The notes beneath the pieces were generated by a model. That model did no database searches. It was given only the letters and a program-made list of their open reading frames with translations, and was not told the origin of the DNA. A stretch of DNA of 52,605 nucleotides, taken from assembly GCF_000298215.1 (NCBI RefSeq), contig NZ_BAHD01000050.1, positions 1 to 52,605 on the forward strand, read 5' to 3'. A program made the translations under genes and the position numbers. This document shows, one piece after another, positions 35,192-44,152 of this stretch. Numbering within the stretch: the stretch's first letter is position 1; each line of letters begins with the position of its first letter. This DNA is from Kineosphaera limosa NBRC 100340. GTDB lineage: Bacteria > Actinomycetota > Actinomycetes > Actinomycetales > Dermatophilaceae.

Positions 35192-36775
35192 ATGACCGCG
35201 TACAACCTCGCATCCCTGCTAGAGGACTCCACCCGCCGCTATCCCGAGCGGACCGCCATCGTTCTCGGCGACACCCGTCTGTCGTATGCGCAGGTGAATG
35301 GGGCGGCGAACCAGGTGGCCAACCTGCTCGTCTCGCGCGGTGTGCAGCCCGGCGACAAGATCGCCCTGCTCTGCCCCAACCTGCCCTGGTTCACGATCAT
35401 CTACAACGGCATCCTCAAGGCCGGCGCCACCGTCGTTCCGCTCAACGTGCTGCTGAAGTCCGGCGAGATCGCTTACCACCTGCAGGACTCGGATTGCGTC
35501 GCGCTCTTCGCCTTCCAGGGCACGCCGGAGATGCCGATGGGGCGCGAAGCCTTCACGGCGTTCGAGTCGGTCGACTCCGTGCGCGACTTCTTCCTGATCA
35601 CCGCCGACCCGGCCGCGGCCTCGCCGATCGAGGGGGCGCAGACGTTCGCCGGCGCCCTCGCCGGTCAGCCCGCGACCTTCGAGACCGTCGTCACCGACGA
35701 GGACGACACAGCCGTCATCCTCTACACCTCGGGCACGACCGGGCGACCCAAGGGCGCCGAACTGCGGCACCGCAACATGCGCGACAACGCCCTGCTCAGC
35801 GAGTCCCTGTTCGGGTCCGACCCCGACAACCCGGACACCTACCTGTGCGTTCTGCCGCTCTTCCACTCCTTCGGCCAGACCGTCATCCAGAACGGCGGCC
35901 TCGCCAACGGCGGCACGATCGTCATGCTGCCTCGCTTCGAGCCGGCCGCCGCGCTGGCGATCATGCTCAACGAGCAGGTCACCTTCTTCGCCGGTGTGCC
36001 GACGATGTACTGGGCCCTGCTCAGCGCGCTCACCGAGGATGTCGACGTCGCCGCGATCGCTGCGCGGCTGCGGACCGCCGTCTCGGGAGGATCGGCGCTG
36101 CCGGTCGAGATCCACCGCCAGTTCGAGGCGCGCTTCGGCGTCATCATCGCCGAGGGCTACGGCCTGTCGGAGACTTCTCCCGTCGCAGCCTTCAAGCCGT
36201 TCGGCGCTCCCGCACGGCCCGGCTCGATCGGCGCCTCCGTCAACGGCGTGGAGCTCAAGCTCGTCGCGGCCGGGTCGTGGGACGAGATCGAGTGGACCGC
36301 CGACGCGATCGGCGAGATCGCGGTGCGCGGTCACAACATCTTCAAGGGCTATTACGGCCGCGACGAGGCGACCGCCGAGGTGCTCACCGACGAGGGCTGG
36401 TTCCGCACCGGCGACCTGGCCAAGCGCGACGAGGACGGCTGGTACTACATCGTCGACCGCGCCAAGGACCTGATCATCCGCGGTGGCTTCAACGTGTACC
36501 CGCGCGAGATCGAGGAGGTCCTGCTGACCCACGAGGACGTCTCGCTGGCCGCCGTCATCGGCGTGCCGCACCCGTCGCACGGCGAGGAGGTCAAGGCCGT
36601 CGTCGTTCTGAAGCCGAACGCCACCGTGTCCGCCGCCGAGCTCGTGGCGTGGGGCAAGGAGCAGATGGCCAGCTACAAGTACCCGCGCACCATCCAGGTC
36701 GTCGAGTCGATGCCGATGACGGCGACCGGCAAGATCCTCAAGCGCGAGCTGAGCGCCACCGAAGGGCAGGCCTGA
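35192..36775 (+). CDS. Long-chain fatty acid-CoA ligase (AMP-binding, ANL superfamily)
   Basis: A 527-residue adenylate-forming enzyme that activates a carboxylic acid, probably a fatty acid, to its CoA thioester. The P-loop-like motif is YTSGTTGRPKG (about 176-186), followed by LPLFHSFGQ, GYGLSETSP, the GWFRTGDLA segment and the DRAKDLIIRGGFNVYP hinge; the catalytic Lys is in TATGKILKREL near the C-terminus. AGGAGAGG precedes the ATG. It is followed 1 bp later by phaC, so its product may feed PHA synthesis or beta-oxidation. Confidence 0.92.
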   Translation: MTAYNLASLLEDSTRRYPERTAIVLGDTRLSYAQVNGAANQVANLLVSRGVQPGDKIALLCPNLPWFTIIYNGILKAGATVVPLNVLLKSGEIAYHLQDSDCVALFAFQGTPEMPMGREAFTAFESVDSVRDFFLITADPAAASPIEGAQTFAGALAGQPATFETVVTDEDDTAVILYTSGTTGRPKGAELRHRNMRDNALLSESLFGSDPDNPDTYLCVLPLFHSFGQTVIQNGGLANGGTIVMLPRFEPAAALAIMLNEQVTFFAGVPTMYWALLSALTEDVDVAAIAARLRTAVSGGSALPVEIHRQFEARFGVIIAEGYGLSETSPVAAFKPFGAPARPGSIGASVNGVELKLVAAGSWDEIEWTADAIGEIAVRGHNIFKGYYGRDEATAEVLTDEGWFRTGDLAKRDEDGWYYIVDRAKDLIIRGGFNVYPREIEEVLLTHEDVSLAAVIGVPHPSHGEEVKAVVVLKPNATVSAAELVAWGKEQMASYKYPRTIQVVESMPMTATGKILKRELSATEGQA

Positions 36776-36776
36776 C

Positions 36777-38969
36777 ATGTCCGTCGCGACCAGTTCTCCG
36801 ACCGCTGCGGGGGCCGACCTGCTGGAGCATTCCGATTCGCTCGACAGCATGCTCGTGACGGCCGCCCTGGGGCCGCTGCGCAACCTGCTGCCCGGCGCCT
36901 CCACGGCACGTTGGGCGGCCTCCCTGGCGGGTCGACCGGTGGTGACGGCCCGCCGGCTGCGCGACTTGGGTACCGAGTCGGCGCGCATCCTCGTCGGCAC
37001 GTCGAGCGTGGCCCCGCCGCGTGGGGACCGCCGGTTCACCGACTCGGGCTGGACGCAGAATCCCGTGCTCCGACGGCTCGTGCAGGTCTACCTCAGTACC
37101 GGCGCGACCATCGACGACCTCGTCGATGCCGCCGACCTGAACCCGCGGGACCGCAAGCGGGTGCGCTTCTTCCTGGAGAACGTCGTCGAGGCCTGCTCGC
37201 CGAGCAATGTGCCGCTGGTGAACCCGGCCTCGGCGAAGGCCGCGATCGACACGGCCGGGTTGAGCCTGGTCCGCGGGGGCAAGCAACTCGCGACCGATCT
37301 GGCGACCGCGCCGCGGGTACCGGAGATGGTCGATGTCACCGGCTTCGAGGTCGGCGAGAACATCGCGGCGACCCCCGGGGCCGTCGTGCTGCGCACCGAT
37401 GTCTTCGAGTTGATCCAGTACACCCCGCAGACCGAGCAGGTCTATCAAGTGCCGATGCTCATCGTCCCCCCGACGATCAACAAGTACTACGCCATCGACC
37501 TCGCCCCGGGCCGCAGCATGATCGAGCACGGCCTGCAGGAGGGTCGGCAGATGTTCGTCATGTCGTGGCGCAATCCCGACGCGCGGCACGCCGACTGGGG
37601 GTTCGACACCTACGCCCGCGCGATCCTCGACGGACTAGATGCCGTCGAGGAGATCACCGGATCGGCCGCCACGGTGCTCGGCGGCTTGTGCTCCGGCGGC
37701 ATCCTCGCGACGTCGGTCGCGGGCTACCTGGCCGCGGTCGGTCGGCAGGACCGGCTTGCCGCCCTGTTTCTGGCCGTGACGGTCATCGACCAAGCGGGAG
37801 CCGGAACGGTCTCGGCCTTCGCCAACCCGCACCTGCTGGCTCAGGCCAAGCGCCGGTCGGCCGACGTGGGCTACCTCGACGGACGCTCGCTCGCGGAGAT
37901 GTTCGCCTGGCTGCGTCCGCGTGACCTGATCTGGAACTACTGGGTCAACAACTACCTGCTCGGCAAGCGGCCGCCGTCCTTCGACATCCTGTTCTGGAAT
38001 GCCGACACCACCCGGATGAGCGCCGCCCTGCACGCCGACTTCCTCGACCTGGCCCAGGCGAACGCGCTCACCCGCGCGGGCGGGGTGACCGTCCTCGGGG
38101 TCCCCATCGACCTCGCCCAGATCACGGTCGACTCCTATGTGGTGGCCGGCATCGCCGACCACATCACCCCGTGGCAGAACTGCTACCGCACCACCGGACT
38201 GCTGGGCGGCACGACGCGATTCGTGCTCTCGAACAGCGGACACGTGGCGGCGCTGGTCAACCCGCCGGGCAACCCGAAGTCGAGCTACCACGTCAACGAC
38301 TCCCTGAGTGCCGATCCGCAGCGCTGGCTCGCGGGCGCGCAGAAGGAGTCAGGCTCGTGGTGGACGGATGTGTCGCAGTGGCTGGCGACGCGCTGCGGAC
38401 CCCTCACGGATGCCCCGACGTCGCTCGGCGGCACGCGGCTGACCGTATTGGACGAGGCGCCCGGCACCTACGCGCGTCGACGGCAAAGTGTCGCTGCGTT
38501 CGGTCTGGCAGGCCCACATCACCCTGACCGGCGTCGAAGTGCCCGAAGCGAACCGGCTTCCGGCAGCGCGCAGTTTTCGGGACACGGCGCGCGTCCTTGC
38601 CGGCACCCGCAATGCCGTCGCGTGGGCCGCCCTCGGGCACGCCACCGCCGCCTACGACATCGCCCTGTCCTACTGCGAGCAGCGGCAGCAGTTCGGCAAG
38701 CCGCTCGTCGGCTTCCAACTGGTGCAGGACTCCCTGGTCAAGATGCTCGCCGAGGTCTGTTCCATGCAGCTGTTCTGCCTCCGGCTCGGGCGGTTGATCG
38801 AGGAGGATCGGCTCACCGACACCGTCTCGGCGATCGCCAAGATGAACAACACCCGCAAGGCGCGCATGGTGGTCGCCGAGGCGCGAGACCTGTTGGGCGG
38901 CAACGGGATCCTCCTCGACTTCCACGTGATGCGCCACATGGCGGACATGGAGGCTCTGCACACCTATGA
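36777..38969 (+). CDS. phaC: PHA synthase (PhaC) with an out-of-frame C-terminal tail
   Basis: Residues 1 to about 567 are a poly(3-hydroxyalkanoate) synthase. It polymerises hydroxyacyl-CoA at the granule surface. Seen are NPRDRKRVRFFLENVVEACSPSN near 115-140, VPPTINKYYAIDLAPGRSM, the lipase-like box GGLCSGG with nucleophile Cys305, and a late LSNSGHVAALVNPPGN with the catalytic His. The family normally ends about at APGTYAR. Here the frame continues for 163 residues of Arg/His/Pro-rich sequence that is the wrong frame of an acyl-CoA dehydrogenase gene. The tail therefore arose by a deletion that removed the native stop. Activity may or may not survive. ATG follows the ligase stop by one base. 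Confidence 0.85.
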   Translation: MSVATSSPTAAGADLLEHSDSLDSMLVTAALGPLRNLLPGASTARWAASLAGRPVVTARRLRDLGTESARILVGTSSVAPPRGDRRFTDSGWTQNPVLRRLVQVYLSTGATIDDLVDAADLNPRDRKRVRFFLENVVEACSPSNVPLVNPASAKAAIDTAGLSLVRGGKQLATDLATAPRVPEMVDVTGFEVGENIAATPGAVVLRTDVFELIQYTPQTEQVYQVPMLIVPPTINKYYAIDLAPGRSMIEHGLQEGRQMFVMSWRNPDARHADWGFDTYARAILDGLDAVEEITGSAATVLGGLCSGGILATSVAGYLAAVGRQDRLAALFLAVTVIDQAGAGTVSAFANPHLLAQAKRRSADVGYLDGRSLAEMFAWLRPRDLIWNYWVNNYLLGKRPPSFDILFWNADTTRMSAALHADFLDLAQANALTRAGGVTVLGVPIDLAQITVDSYVVAGIADHITPWQNCYRTTGLLGGTTRFVLSNSGHVAALVNPPGNPKSSYHVNDSLSADPQRWLAGAQKESGSWWTDVSQWLATRCGPLTDAPTSLGGTRLTVLDEAPGTYARRRQSVAAFGLAGPHHPDRRRSARSEPASGSAQFSGHGARPCRHPQCRRVGRPRARHRRLRHRPVLLRAAAAVRQAARRLPTGAGLPGQDARRGLFHAAVLPPARAVDRGGSAHRHRLGDRQDEQHPQGAHGGRRGARPVGRQRDPPRLPRDAPHGGHGGSAHL

Positions 38970-39036
38970 GGGAACCGCCAACATCCAGACGCTCATCGTG
39001 GGACGGGACATCACCGGTGTCGGCGCCTTCGTGTGA
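38473..39036 (+). pseudogene. C-terminal fragment of an acyl-CoA dehydrogenase
   Basis: A coherent protein frame begins at RVDGKVSLRSVWQAHI and runs to ITGVGAFV: about 187 residues of the C-terminal half of a glutaryl-CoA-dehydrogenase-like flavoenzyme. It contains VEVPEANRLP, CEQRQQFGKPLVGFQLVQDSL, DLLGGNGILLDFHVMRHMADMEALHTYEGT and the typical end TLIVGRDITG. The N-terminal half, including the start, is missing. The fragment is read out of frame by the phaC tail. If a GTG at 38488 were used it would give an inactive stub. Best explained as a deletion remnant in the PHA/fatty-acid locus. Confidence 0.85.
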
Positions 39037-39895
39037 GCGCCCTGGGCAGGCACACGGTCACGGTCACCCGCACGGTCACGGTCACCCGCACGGCCACGTC
39101 GAGTGGGTGCGGCTGCTCGGCCAGCAGGTGCGGATTTCGATCCGCCCGGGCACCGGCACCGGGCCACCTCTGCTGATCTGCAACGGGATCGGCGCCGGCC
39201 TCGACCTGCTCGACCCGTTCGTCGACCGGCTGGACCCCGCGATCGAGGTGATCCGCTTCGACGTGCCCGGCGTCGGAGGGTCGCCGACGCCGGCGTTGCC
39301 GTACACCTTCGCGGTGCTGAGCGCGTTCGTGACCCGGCTCCTGGATCGTCTCGACTACGACCGATTCGACGTGCTGGGCATCTCGTGGGGCGGCGGTCTG
39401 GCCCAACAACTCGCCTTTCAGAATCCGCGGCGCTGTCGGCGCGTGGTCCTGGTCAGCACGGGCACCGGCATGCTCATGGTGCCGGCCCACCCGCGCGTTC
39501 TGGCCCTGATGCTCACCGGACGTCGGTACCGCGACCCGGCCTACGCTGGGTCGGTCGCGGCGCAGCTCTACGGCGGGCGGATGCGCAATCGCCCGGAGCG
39601 GGCTGCCACGTTGATGCACGACCAGTCCCGGGTCGGGTCGGGTCGGGTCTACCTCTATCAACTCCTGGCCGGTGTGGGGTGGAGCAGCCTGCCTGCGCTG
39701 CCGCTGATCCGGCAGCAGGCCCTCATCCTCGCCGGAGTCGACGACCCGCTGATCCCGGTGGCCAACGCACGGCTGATGCACACGCTGCTGCCGCACGCGC
39801 GTCTGCACCTCTACGACGACGGGCACCTCGGGCTGATCACGTCCGCCCAGGAATTGGCGCCGCTGGTGTCCGAGTTTCTCGAGGCCGCGGACTGA
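39017..39895 (+). CDS. phaZ: PHA depolymerase-like alpha/beta hydrolase
   Basis: About 292 residues. The core matches intracellular medium-chain PHA depolymerases (PhaZ): VRISIRPGTGTGPPLLICNG, RFDVPGVGGSP, nucleophile Ser in LGISWGGGLAQQ, VLVSTGTGMLMVPAHP, the Asp in GVDDPLIP and the His in DDGHLGLIT. It would release hydroxy fatty acids from stored PHA, fitting phaC next door. The start is unclear: GTG 39017 gives a Gly/His-rich N-terminus, and GTG 39107 would begin at the conserved core. The 5' end overlaps the acyl-CoA dehydrogenase fragment in another frame. The strong hairpin at 39915-39965 lies downstream. Confidence 0.8.
   Translation: MSAPSCERPGQAHGHGHPHGHGHPHGHVEWVRLLGQQVRISIRPGTGTGPPLLICNGIGAGLDLLDPFVDRLDPAIEVIRFDVPGVGGSPTPALPYTFAVLSAFVTRLLDRLDYDRFDVLGISWGGGLAQQLAFQNPRRCRRVVLVSTGTGMLMVPAHPRVLALMLTGRRYRDPAYAGSVAAQLYGGRMRNRPERAATLMHDQSRVGSGRVYLYQLLAGVGWSSLPALPLIRQQALILAGVDDPLIPVANARLMHTLLPHARLHLYDDGHLGLITSAQELAPLVSEFLEAAD
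39053..39088 (+). repeat. 18-bp tandem repeat coding for Gly-His
   Basis: CACGGTCACGGTCACCCG is present twice in tandem (39053-39070 and 39071-39088) followed by a partial third copy. In the depolymerase frame it encodes HGHGHP repeats, a possible metal-binding stretch if translated. Confidence 0.85.
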
Positions 39896-39914
39896 TCCCG
39901 GACTGATCAGGACT

Positions 39915-39965
39915 GCCCCGCGCGTCCCGTCCGCCGCTCGCCCGTGCGGCGGACTTGCGCGGGGC
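39915..39965 (+). terminator. Hairpin terminator after the depolymerase gene
   Basis: The outer 9-bp stem GCCCCGCGC/GCGCGGGGC (39915-39923, 39957-39965) and inner 8-bp stem TCCGCCGC/GCGGCGGA (39930-39937, 39946-39953) are separated by a small internal loop. It lies just before the ileS leader and would isolate ileS from the PHA genes. Confidence 0.65.
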
Positions 39966-39977
39966 CGTAGACTGGGG

Positions 39978-40220
39978 ACACAAGGCATCGACCCGGCTAT
40001 CACCGGCGAGCCTCCGGAAGAACGGTCCGCGCCTCGCGGGGGCTCAGTAGAACCGGACGGGAGGGCCCGTCACAGCCTGCGACGAGCGGTCGGCGCGACC
40101 CTGGCGACAGCCAGAGCGCCCGGCAAGCGAGGTGGTACCGCGGCGTAGCCCGACCGGGCAGGGCGTCGTCCTCGTGTGAGTAGTCCCGCCCGTCACGAGC
40201 CTCCAGGAGCACCACCTCCG
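39978..40220 (+). promoter_or_regulatory. T-box riboswitch leader of ileS (isoleucine specifier)
   Basis: The conserved T-box sequence AGGTGGTACCGCGG is at 40130-40143; it pairs with the acceptor end of uncharged tRNA. Upstream, a short Stem I region carries an ATC isoleucine specifier at 39999-40001 in CGGCTATCACCGG. Downstream is a GC-rich antisequestrator/sequestrator region ending at the ribosome site CCAGGAG before the ATG. This layout matches the translational, short-Stem-I T-boxes described for actinobacterial ileS. Low charged tRNA-Ile should expose the ribosome site. The 5' end is approximate; a TAGACT at 39968-39973 may be the -10 box, but no -35 was found. Confidence 0.88.
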
Positions 40221-43200
40221 ATGATCTACCCCAAGGTCAGCGCGCCCTCGTCGAATGCCGACGCCCAGCAGAGCAACGGCGTGCCCGGCGCCGCGTTCGG
40301 CGTCCCCGCCAGCCCGCGCTTCCCGCAGATCGAACGCGACGTGCTCGCGTACTGGGAGGCCGACGACACGTTCCGGGCCTCTGTGCAGGCCCGGCCGGCG
40401 GGGGAGAACGGCGACAACGAGTTCGTCTTCTACGACGGACCGCCCTTCGCCAACGGCCTGCCCCACTACGGCCACCTGCTCACCGGGTACGTCAAGGACG
40501 TGGTGCCGCGCTATCAGACGATGCGCGGCAAGCGGGTCGAGCGGCGGTTCGGCTGGGACACCCACGGTCTGCCCGCCGAGCTGGAGGCGATGGCCCAACT
40601 CGGCATCAAGACCAAAGAGGAGATCCTCGACCTGGGCATCGAGGCCTTCAACGCCAAGTGTCGCGAGTCGGTGCTGAAATACACCGACGAATGGCAGGAC
40701 TATGTCACCCGCCAGGCGCGCTGGGTCGACTTCGAGAACGACTACAAGACCCTGAACGTCGAGTTCATGGAGTCGGTGTTGTGGGCTTTCAAGAGCCTCT
40801 ACGACAAGGGCCTGGTCTACGAGGGCTTCCGCGTGCTGCCCTACTGCTGGAACGACCAGACTCCGCTGTCCAACCACGAGCTGCGGATGGACGACGAGGT
40901 CTACCAGGTGCGCCAGGACCCGGCGGTCACCGTCGGCCTGCGCATCCTGCCCGAAGAGGGGCTGACCGACGATCCGCTGGCCGGCGCCCTCGCCCTCATC
41001 TGGACGACGACCCCGTGGACCCTGCCCTCGAACCTCGCGATCATGGTCGGCGAGGACATCGAGTACGTGCTCGTCGAGTCCGACGTCACCGGCAACACCG
41101 AGCGCTACCTGCTCGCCGAGCCTCGGCTGGCCGCCTACGCCCGCGAACTCGGCGAGAATCCCAAGGAGATCGCCCGCTACACCGGCGCCCAGCTCGCTGG
41201 CCGCCGCTATCTCCCGCCGTTCGACTACTACGTCGGGTGGGAGAACGCGCACCGGTTCGTCGTCGCCGAGTTCGTCACGACCACCGACGGTTCGGGGCTC
41301 GTGCACACGGCGGGTGCGTTCGGTGAGGACGACAAGGTCGTCACCGACCGGGAGGGCATCGAGGCCGTCATGCCGGTCGGGCCCGACGGCCGCTTCACCG
41401 CGCCGGTTGCGGAGTACGAGGGGATGCTCGTCTTCGACGCGAACGCCCCGATCATCGACCACCTCAAGGCCGCGACCCGCAACCAGGCCCCGGGCGCCGA
41501 GCAGCACGACCAGGGCAGCATCACCGAGGGCACGGTGCTGCTGCGCCGCGAGACCTACGACCACTCCTACCCGCACTGCTGGCGCTGCCGCGAGCCGCTG
41601 ATCTACAAGGGCGTGAGCAGCTGGTTCGTCGAGGTCACGAAGTTCAAGAACGACATGCTGCGCACCAACGAAGACATCACGTGGGTGCCCGAGCACGTCA
41701 AGTACGGCCAGTTCGGCAAGTGGCTGGAGAACGCCCGCGACTGGTCGATCTCCCGCAACCGCTTCTGGGGCAGCCCGATCCCGGTGTGGCGCAGCGACAA
41801 CGCCGAGTACCCGCGGATCGACGTCTACGGTTCGCTGGCCCAGCTCGAGGCCGACTTCGGCGAGCTGCCCCGCGACCGTGACGGCAACGTCGACCTGCAC
41901 CGCCCGTTCGTCGACGAGCTGACCCGGCCCAATCCCGACGACCCGACGGGTCAGTCCACGATGCGCCGCGTCGAGGACGTGCTCGACGTGTGGTTCGACT
42001 CCGGCTCGATGAGCTACGCCCAGGTGCACTACCCGTTCGAGAAGGCCGACTGGTTCGAGCACCACTTCCCGGCCGACTTCATCGTCGAGTACATCGGGCA
42101 GACCCGCGGCTGGTTCTACACGATGCACATCCTGGCGACCGCGCTCTTCGACCGGCCCGCGTTCGAGTCGTGCATCAGCCACGGCATCGTGCTGGGTAAC
42201 GACGGCCAGAAGATGAGCAAGTCGCTGCGCAACTACCCTGACGTCACCGAGGTCTTCGACCGCGACGGCGCCGACGCGATGCGCTGGTTTCTCATGCAGT
42301 CCCCGATCCTGCGCGGCGGCAACCTCGTGGTCACCGAGCAGGGCATCCGCGAAGGCGTGCGCCAGGCCTTGCTGCCGCTGTGGAGCACCTGGTACTTCTT
42401 CACCCTGTACGCCAACGCCGCCGACGGCGGTCACGGCGTCGAGGCAAAGTGGTCGACCGCCAGCCAGGACGTGCTCGACCGCTACCTGCTGGCCAAGCTG
42501 CGCGAGCTGGTCGACGACGTCACGGCCGCGATGGACGGCTACGACATCGCCGGCGCCTGCGACCTCATCCGCGCCTTTCTCGACGTTCTCACCAACTGGT
42601 ACGTGCGCCGCAGCCGCGACCGCTTCTGGGACACCAGCGACGCCAGCAACGAGTCGGTCTCGTACGCCTTCGACACGCTGTACACCACGCTGGAGGTGCT
42701 CTGTCGGGTGGCGGCGCCGCTGCTGCCGCTGACGACCGAGCAGATCTGGCGGGGGTTGACCGGAGGCCGATCGGTGCACCTGACCGACTGGCCCGTGGCC
42801 CAGGATCTGCCCGCCGATCACGAGTTGGTGCTGGCCATGGACCGCGCGCGGGCCGTGTGCTCGGTGGGCTCCAGCCTGCGCAAGGCCAAGAACCTGCGGG
42901 TGCGGCTGCCGTTGGCCCGCCTGACGGTCGTGGCGCCCGACGCGGCGGGCCTGGCCGACTTCAGCGCGATCATCGCGGACGAGCTCAACGTCAAGGATGT
43001 CGCGCTCGTCGAGCTGACCGACGCCGCGCAGGCCGAGTTCGGGGTCTCCCAGCGGCTCAGCGTCAACGCGCGCGCGGCCGGCCCGCGCCTGGGCCGCGAC
43101 GTGCAGGTGGCGATCAAGGGGGCCAAGTCCGGCGACTGGAGCGTCGACGGCGACGGTCAGGTGGTCGCCGGTGGGCTGACCCTGGTCGAGGGGGAGTACA

Positions 43201-43592
43201 CCCTGGAGACCGTGGTCGACGCGGCGCTGCCGGGCGCCGGTGAGCAGGCGACGGCGATGCTGCCGATGAGCAGCGGCGGCGGGTTCGTGGTGCTCGACAC
43301 CTGCGTCACTCCCGAGTTGGCCACCGAGGGCCTGGCCCGCGACATCGTGCGCGCGGTGCAGCAGGCCCGCAAGGAGGCCGATCTCGATGTCTCCGATCGC
43401 ATCGGCCTGACAATCCTCGGTGACGACGATGTGTACCGGGCGTGTCTGACGCACGAGCGGCTCATCATGACCGAGACTCTGGCCGTGCAGTTCGGCGCCG
43501 CGGCCGACCTCGCCGCACTGCCGGCAGAACAGGGCAGCAGCGCCGTCGTCGGTGACGGGCGAGACATTCGGGTGGTGGTGACGAAGCGGTGA
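40221..43592 (+). CDS. ileS: Isoleucyl-tRNA synthetase
   Basis: A 1123-residue class I synthetase of the long (eukaryote-like, often mupirocin-resistant) type. HIGH reads HYGH (82-85) in [17 protein letters not shown], followed by [15 protein letters not shown]. The CP1 editing domain has [19 protein letters not shown] is at 664-668 in [15 protein letters not shown], then the anticodon-binding domain ([12 protein letters not shown]) and a C-terminal domain without the zinc Cys pattern of the short type. The ATG at 40221 has AGGAG 11 nt upstream; that site is under T-box control. The GNAT gene overlaps its stop codon. Confidence 0.96.
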   Translation: MIYPKVSAPSSNADAQQSNGVPGAAFGVPASPRFPQIERDVLAYWEADDTFRASVQARPAGENGDNEFVFYDGPPFANGLPHYGHLLTGYVKDVVPRYQTMRGKRVERRFGWDTHGLPAELEAMAQLGIKTKEEILDLGIEAFNAKCRESVLKYTDEWQDYVTRQARWVDFENDYKTLNVEFMESVLWAFKSLYDKGLVYEGFRVLPYCWNDQTPLSNHELRMDDEVYQVRQDPAVTVGLRILPEEGLTDDPLAGALALIWTTTPWTLPSNLAIMVGEDIEYVLVESDVTGNTERYLLAEPRLAAYARELGENPKEIARYTGAQLAGRRYLPPFDYYVGWENAHRFVVAEFVTTTDGSGLVHTAGAFGEDDKVVTDREGIEAVMPVGPDGRFTAPVAEYEGMLVFDANAPIIDHLKAATRNQAPGAEQHDQGSITEGTVLLRRETYDHSYPHCWRCREPLIYKGVSSWFVEVTKFKNDMLRTNEDITWVPEHVKYGQFGKWLENARDWSISRNRFWGSPIPVWRSDNAEYPRIDVYGSLAQLEADFGELPRDRDGNVDLHRPFVDELTRPNPDDPTGQSTMRRVEDVLDVWFDSGSMSYAQVHYPFEKADWFEHHFPADFIVEYIGQTRGWFYTMHILATALFDRPAFESCISHGIVLGNDGQKMSKSLRNYPDVTEVFDRDGADAMRWFLMQSPILRGGNLVVTEQGIREGVRQALLPLWSTWYFFTLYANAADGGHGVEAKWSTASQDVLDRYLLAKLRELVDDVTAAMDGYDIAGACDLIRAFLDVLTNWYVRRSRDRFWDTSDASNESVSYAFDTLYTTLEVLCRVAAPLLPLTTEQIWRGLTGGRSVHLTDWPVAQDLPADHELVLAMDRARAVCSVGSSLRKAKNLRVRLPLARLTVVAPDAAGLADFSAIIADELNVKDVALVELTDAAQAEFGVSQRLSVNARAAGPRLGRDVQVAIKGAKSGDWSVDGDGQVVAGGLTLVEGEYTLETVVDAALPGAGEQATAMLPMSSGGGFVVLDTCVTPELATEGLARDIVRAVQQARKEADLDVSDRIGLTILGDDDVYRACLTHERLIMTETLAVQFGAAADLAALPAEQGSSAVVGDGRDIRVVVTKR

Positions 43593-44077
43593 ACAGCGAC
43601 AACCGGGCAATGATCCGGGTCCGCGAGGCCGACGGCAACGATCTCGACGCGGTCGTCGAGATCGGTCGTCGGACGTGGCCCGCAACCAACGGCGAGCTTT
43701 ACGACCCCGATTTCGTGCCACTCTTCCTCGACAAGTGGTGGACGAAGGATGCCTGCATCCCCTCGATTCGGGCAGGGCGCACGATGGTCGCGCAGGCCGG
43801 TGACGAGGTCGTCGGCATGGCCAGCTACGGTCCGCTCGAGGGTCGCCAGATCGTCTGGAAGCTGTACGTGCTGCCCGACTGGCAGGGTCGCGGCGTGGGC
43901 GGGCAGCTGCTCGGTGCGGTCCTCGAGCGCATCGGACATCAGCCGACCTTCATGTCGTTCGCGGCCGGCAACGACTCGGCCGCGAGGTTCACCCGGTCGG
44001 TGGGTTTCGTCGAGGACCACCGCGAGCCGCAGACCGACATGCCGGACCTGGTCTGGATGCGCCGCGACCCGACGTGA
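43589..44077 (+). CDS. GNAT-family N-acetyltransferase
   Basis: A 162-residue acetyltransferase. The acetyl-CoA-binding motif A is seen as [21 protein letters not shown] (Q-x-x-G-x-G type), preceded by [14 protein letters not shown] and followed by [20 protein letters not shown], the usual late GNAT strand. The GTG start overlaps the ileS stop (GTGA), so translation is coupled to ileS and the T-box may affect it indirectly. The substrate is unknown. Confidence 0.88.
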   Translation: MNSDNRAMIRVREADGNDLDAVVEIGRRTWPATNGELYDPDFVPLFLDKWWTKDACIPSIRAGRTMVAQAGDEVVGMASYGPLEGRQIVWKLYVLPDWQGRGVGGQLLGAVLERIGHQPTFMSFAAGNDSAARFTRSVGFVEDHREPQTDMPDLVWMRRDPT

Positions 44078-44152
44078 GGCGGCGCCGTCCGCGCTGCACC
44101 GCATAGAAATGTGTGGTGACTTTTGGAGTTAGTGACGACGACAAGGAAGTTC

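Noticed and set aside
39950-39980. Full sigma70-type promoter for the ileS leader
   Set aside because: TAGACT could be a -10 box, but TTGCGC lies only 7 bp upstream, far from the usual 16-18 bp spacing, and is part of the hairpin.
40044-43721. A very long open frame antisense to ileS (over 1200 codons)
   Set aside because: It mirrors ileS codons in high-GC DNA, is full of Arg/Gly/Val/His with no domain, and has no ribosome site. Similar mirrors at 1671-3644, 28813-31317 and 9644-11539 were dropped for the same reason.
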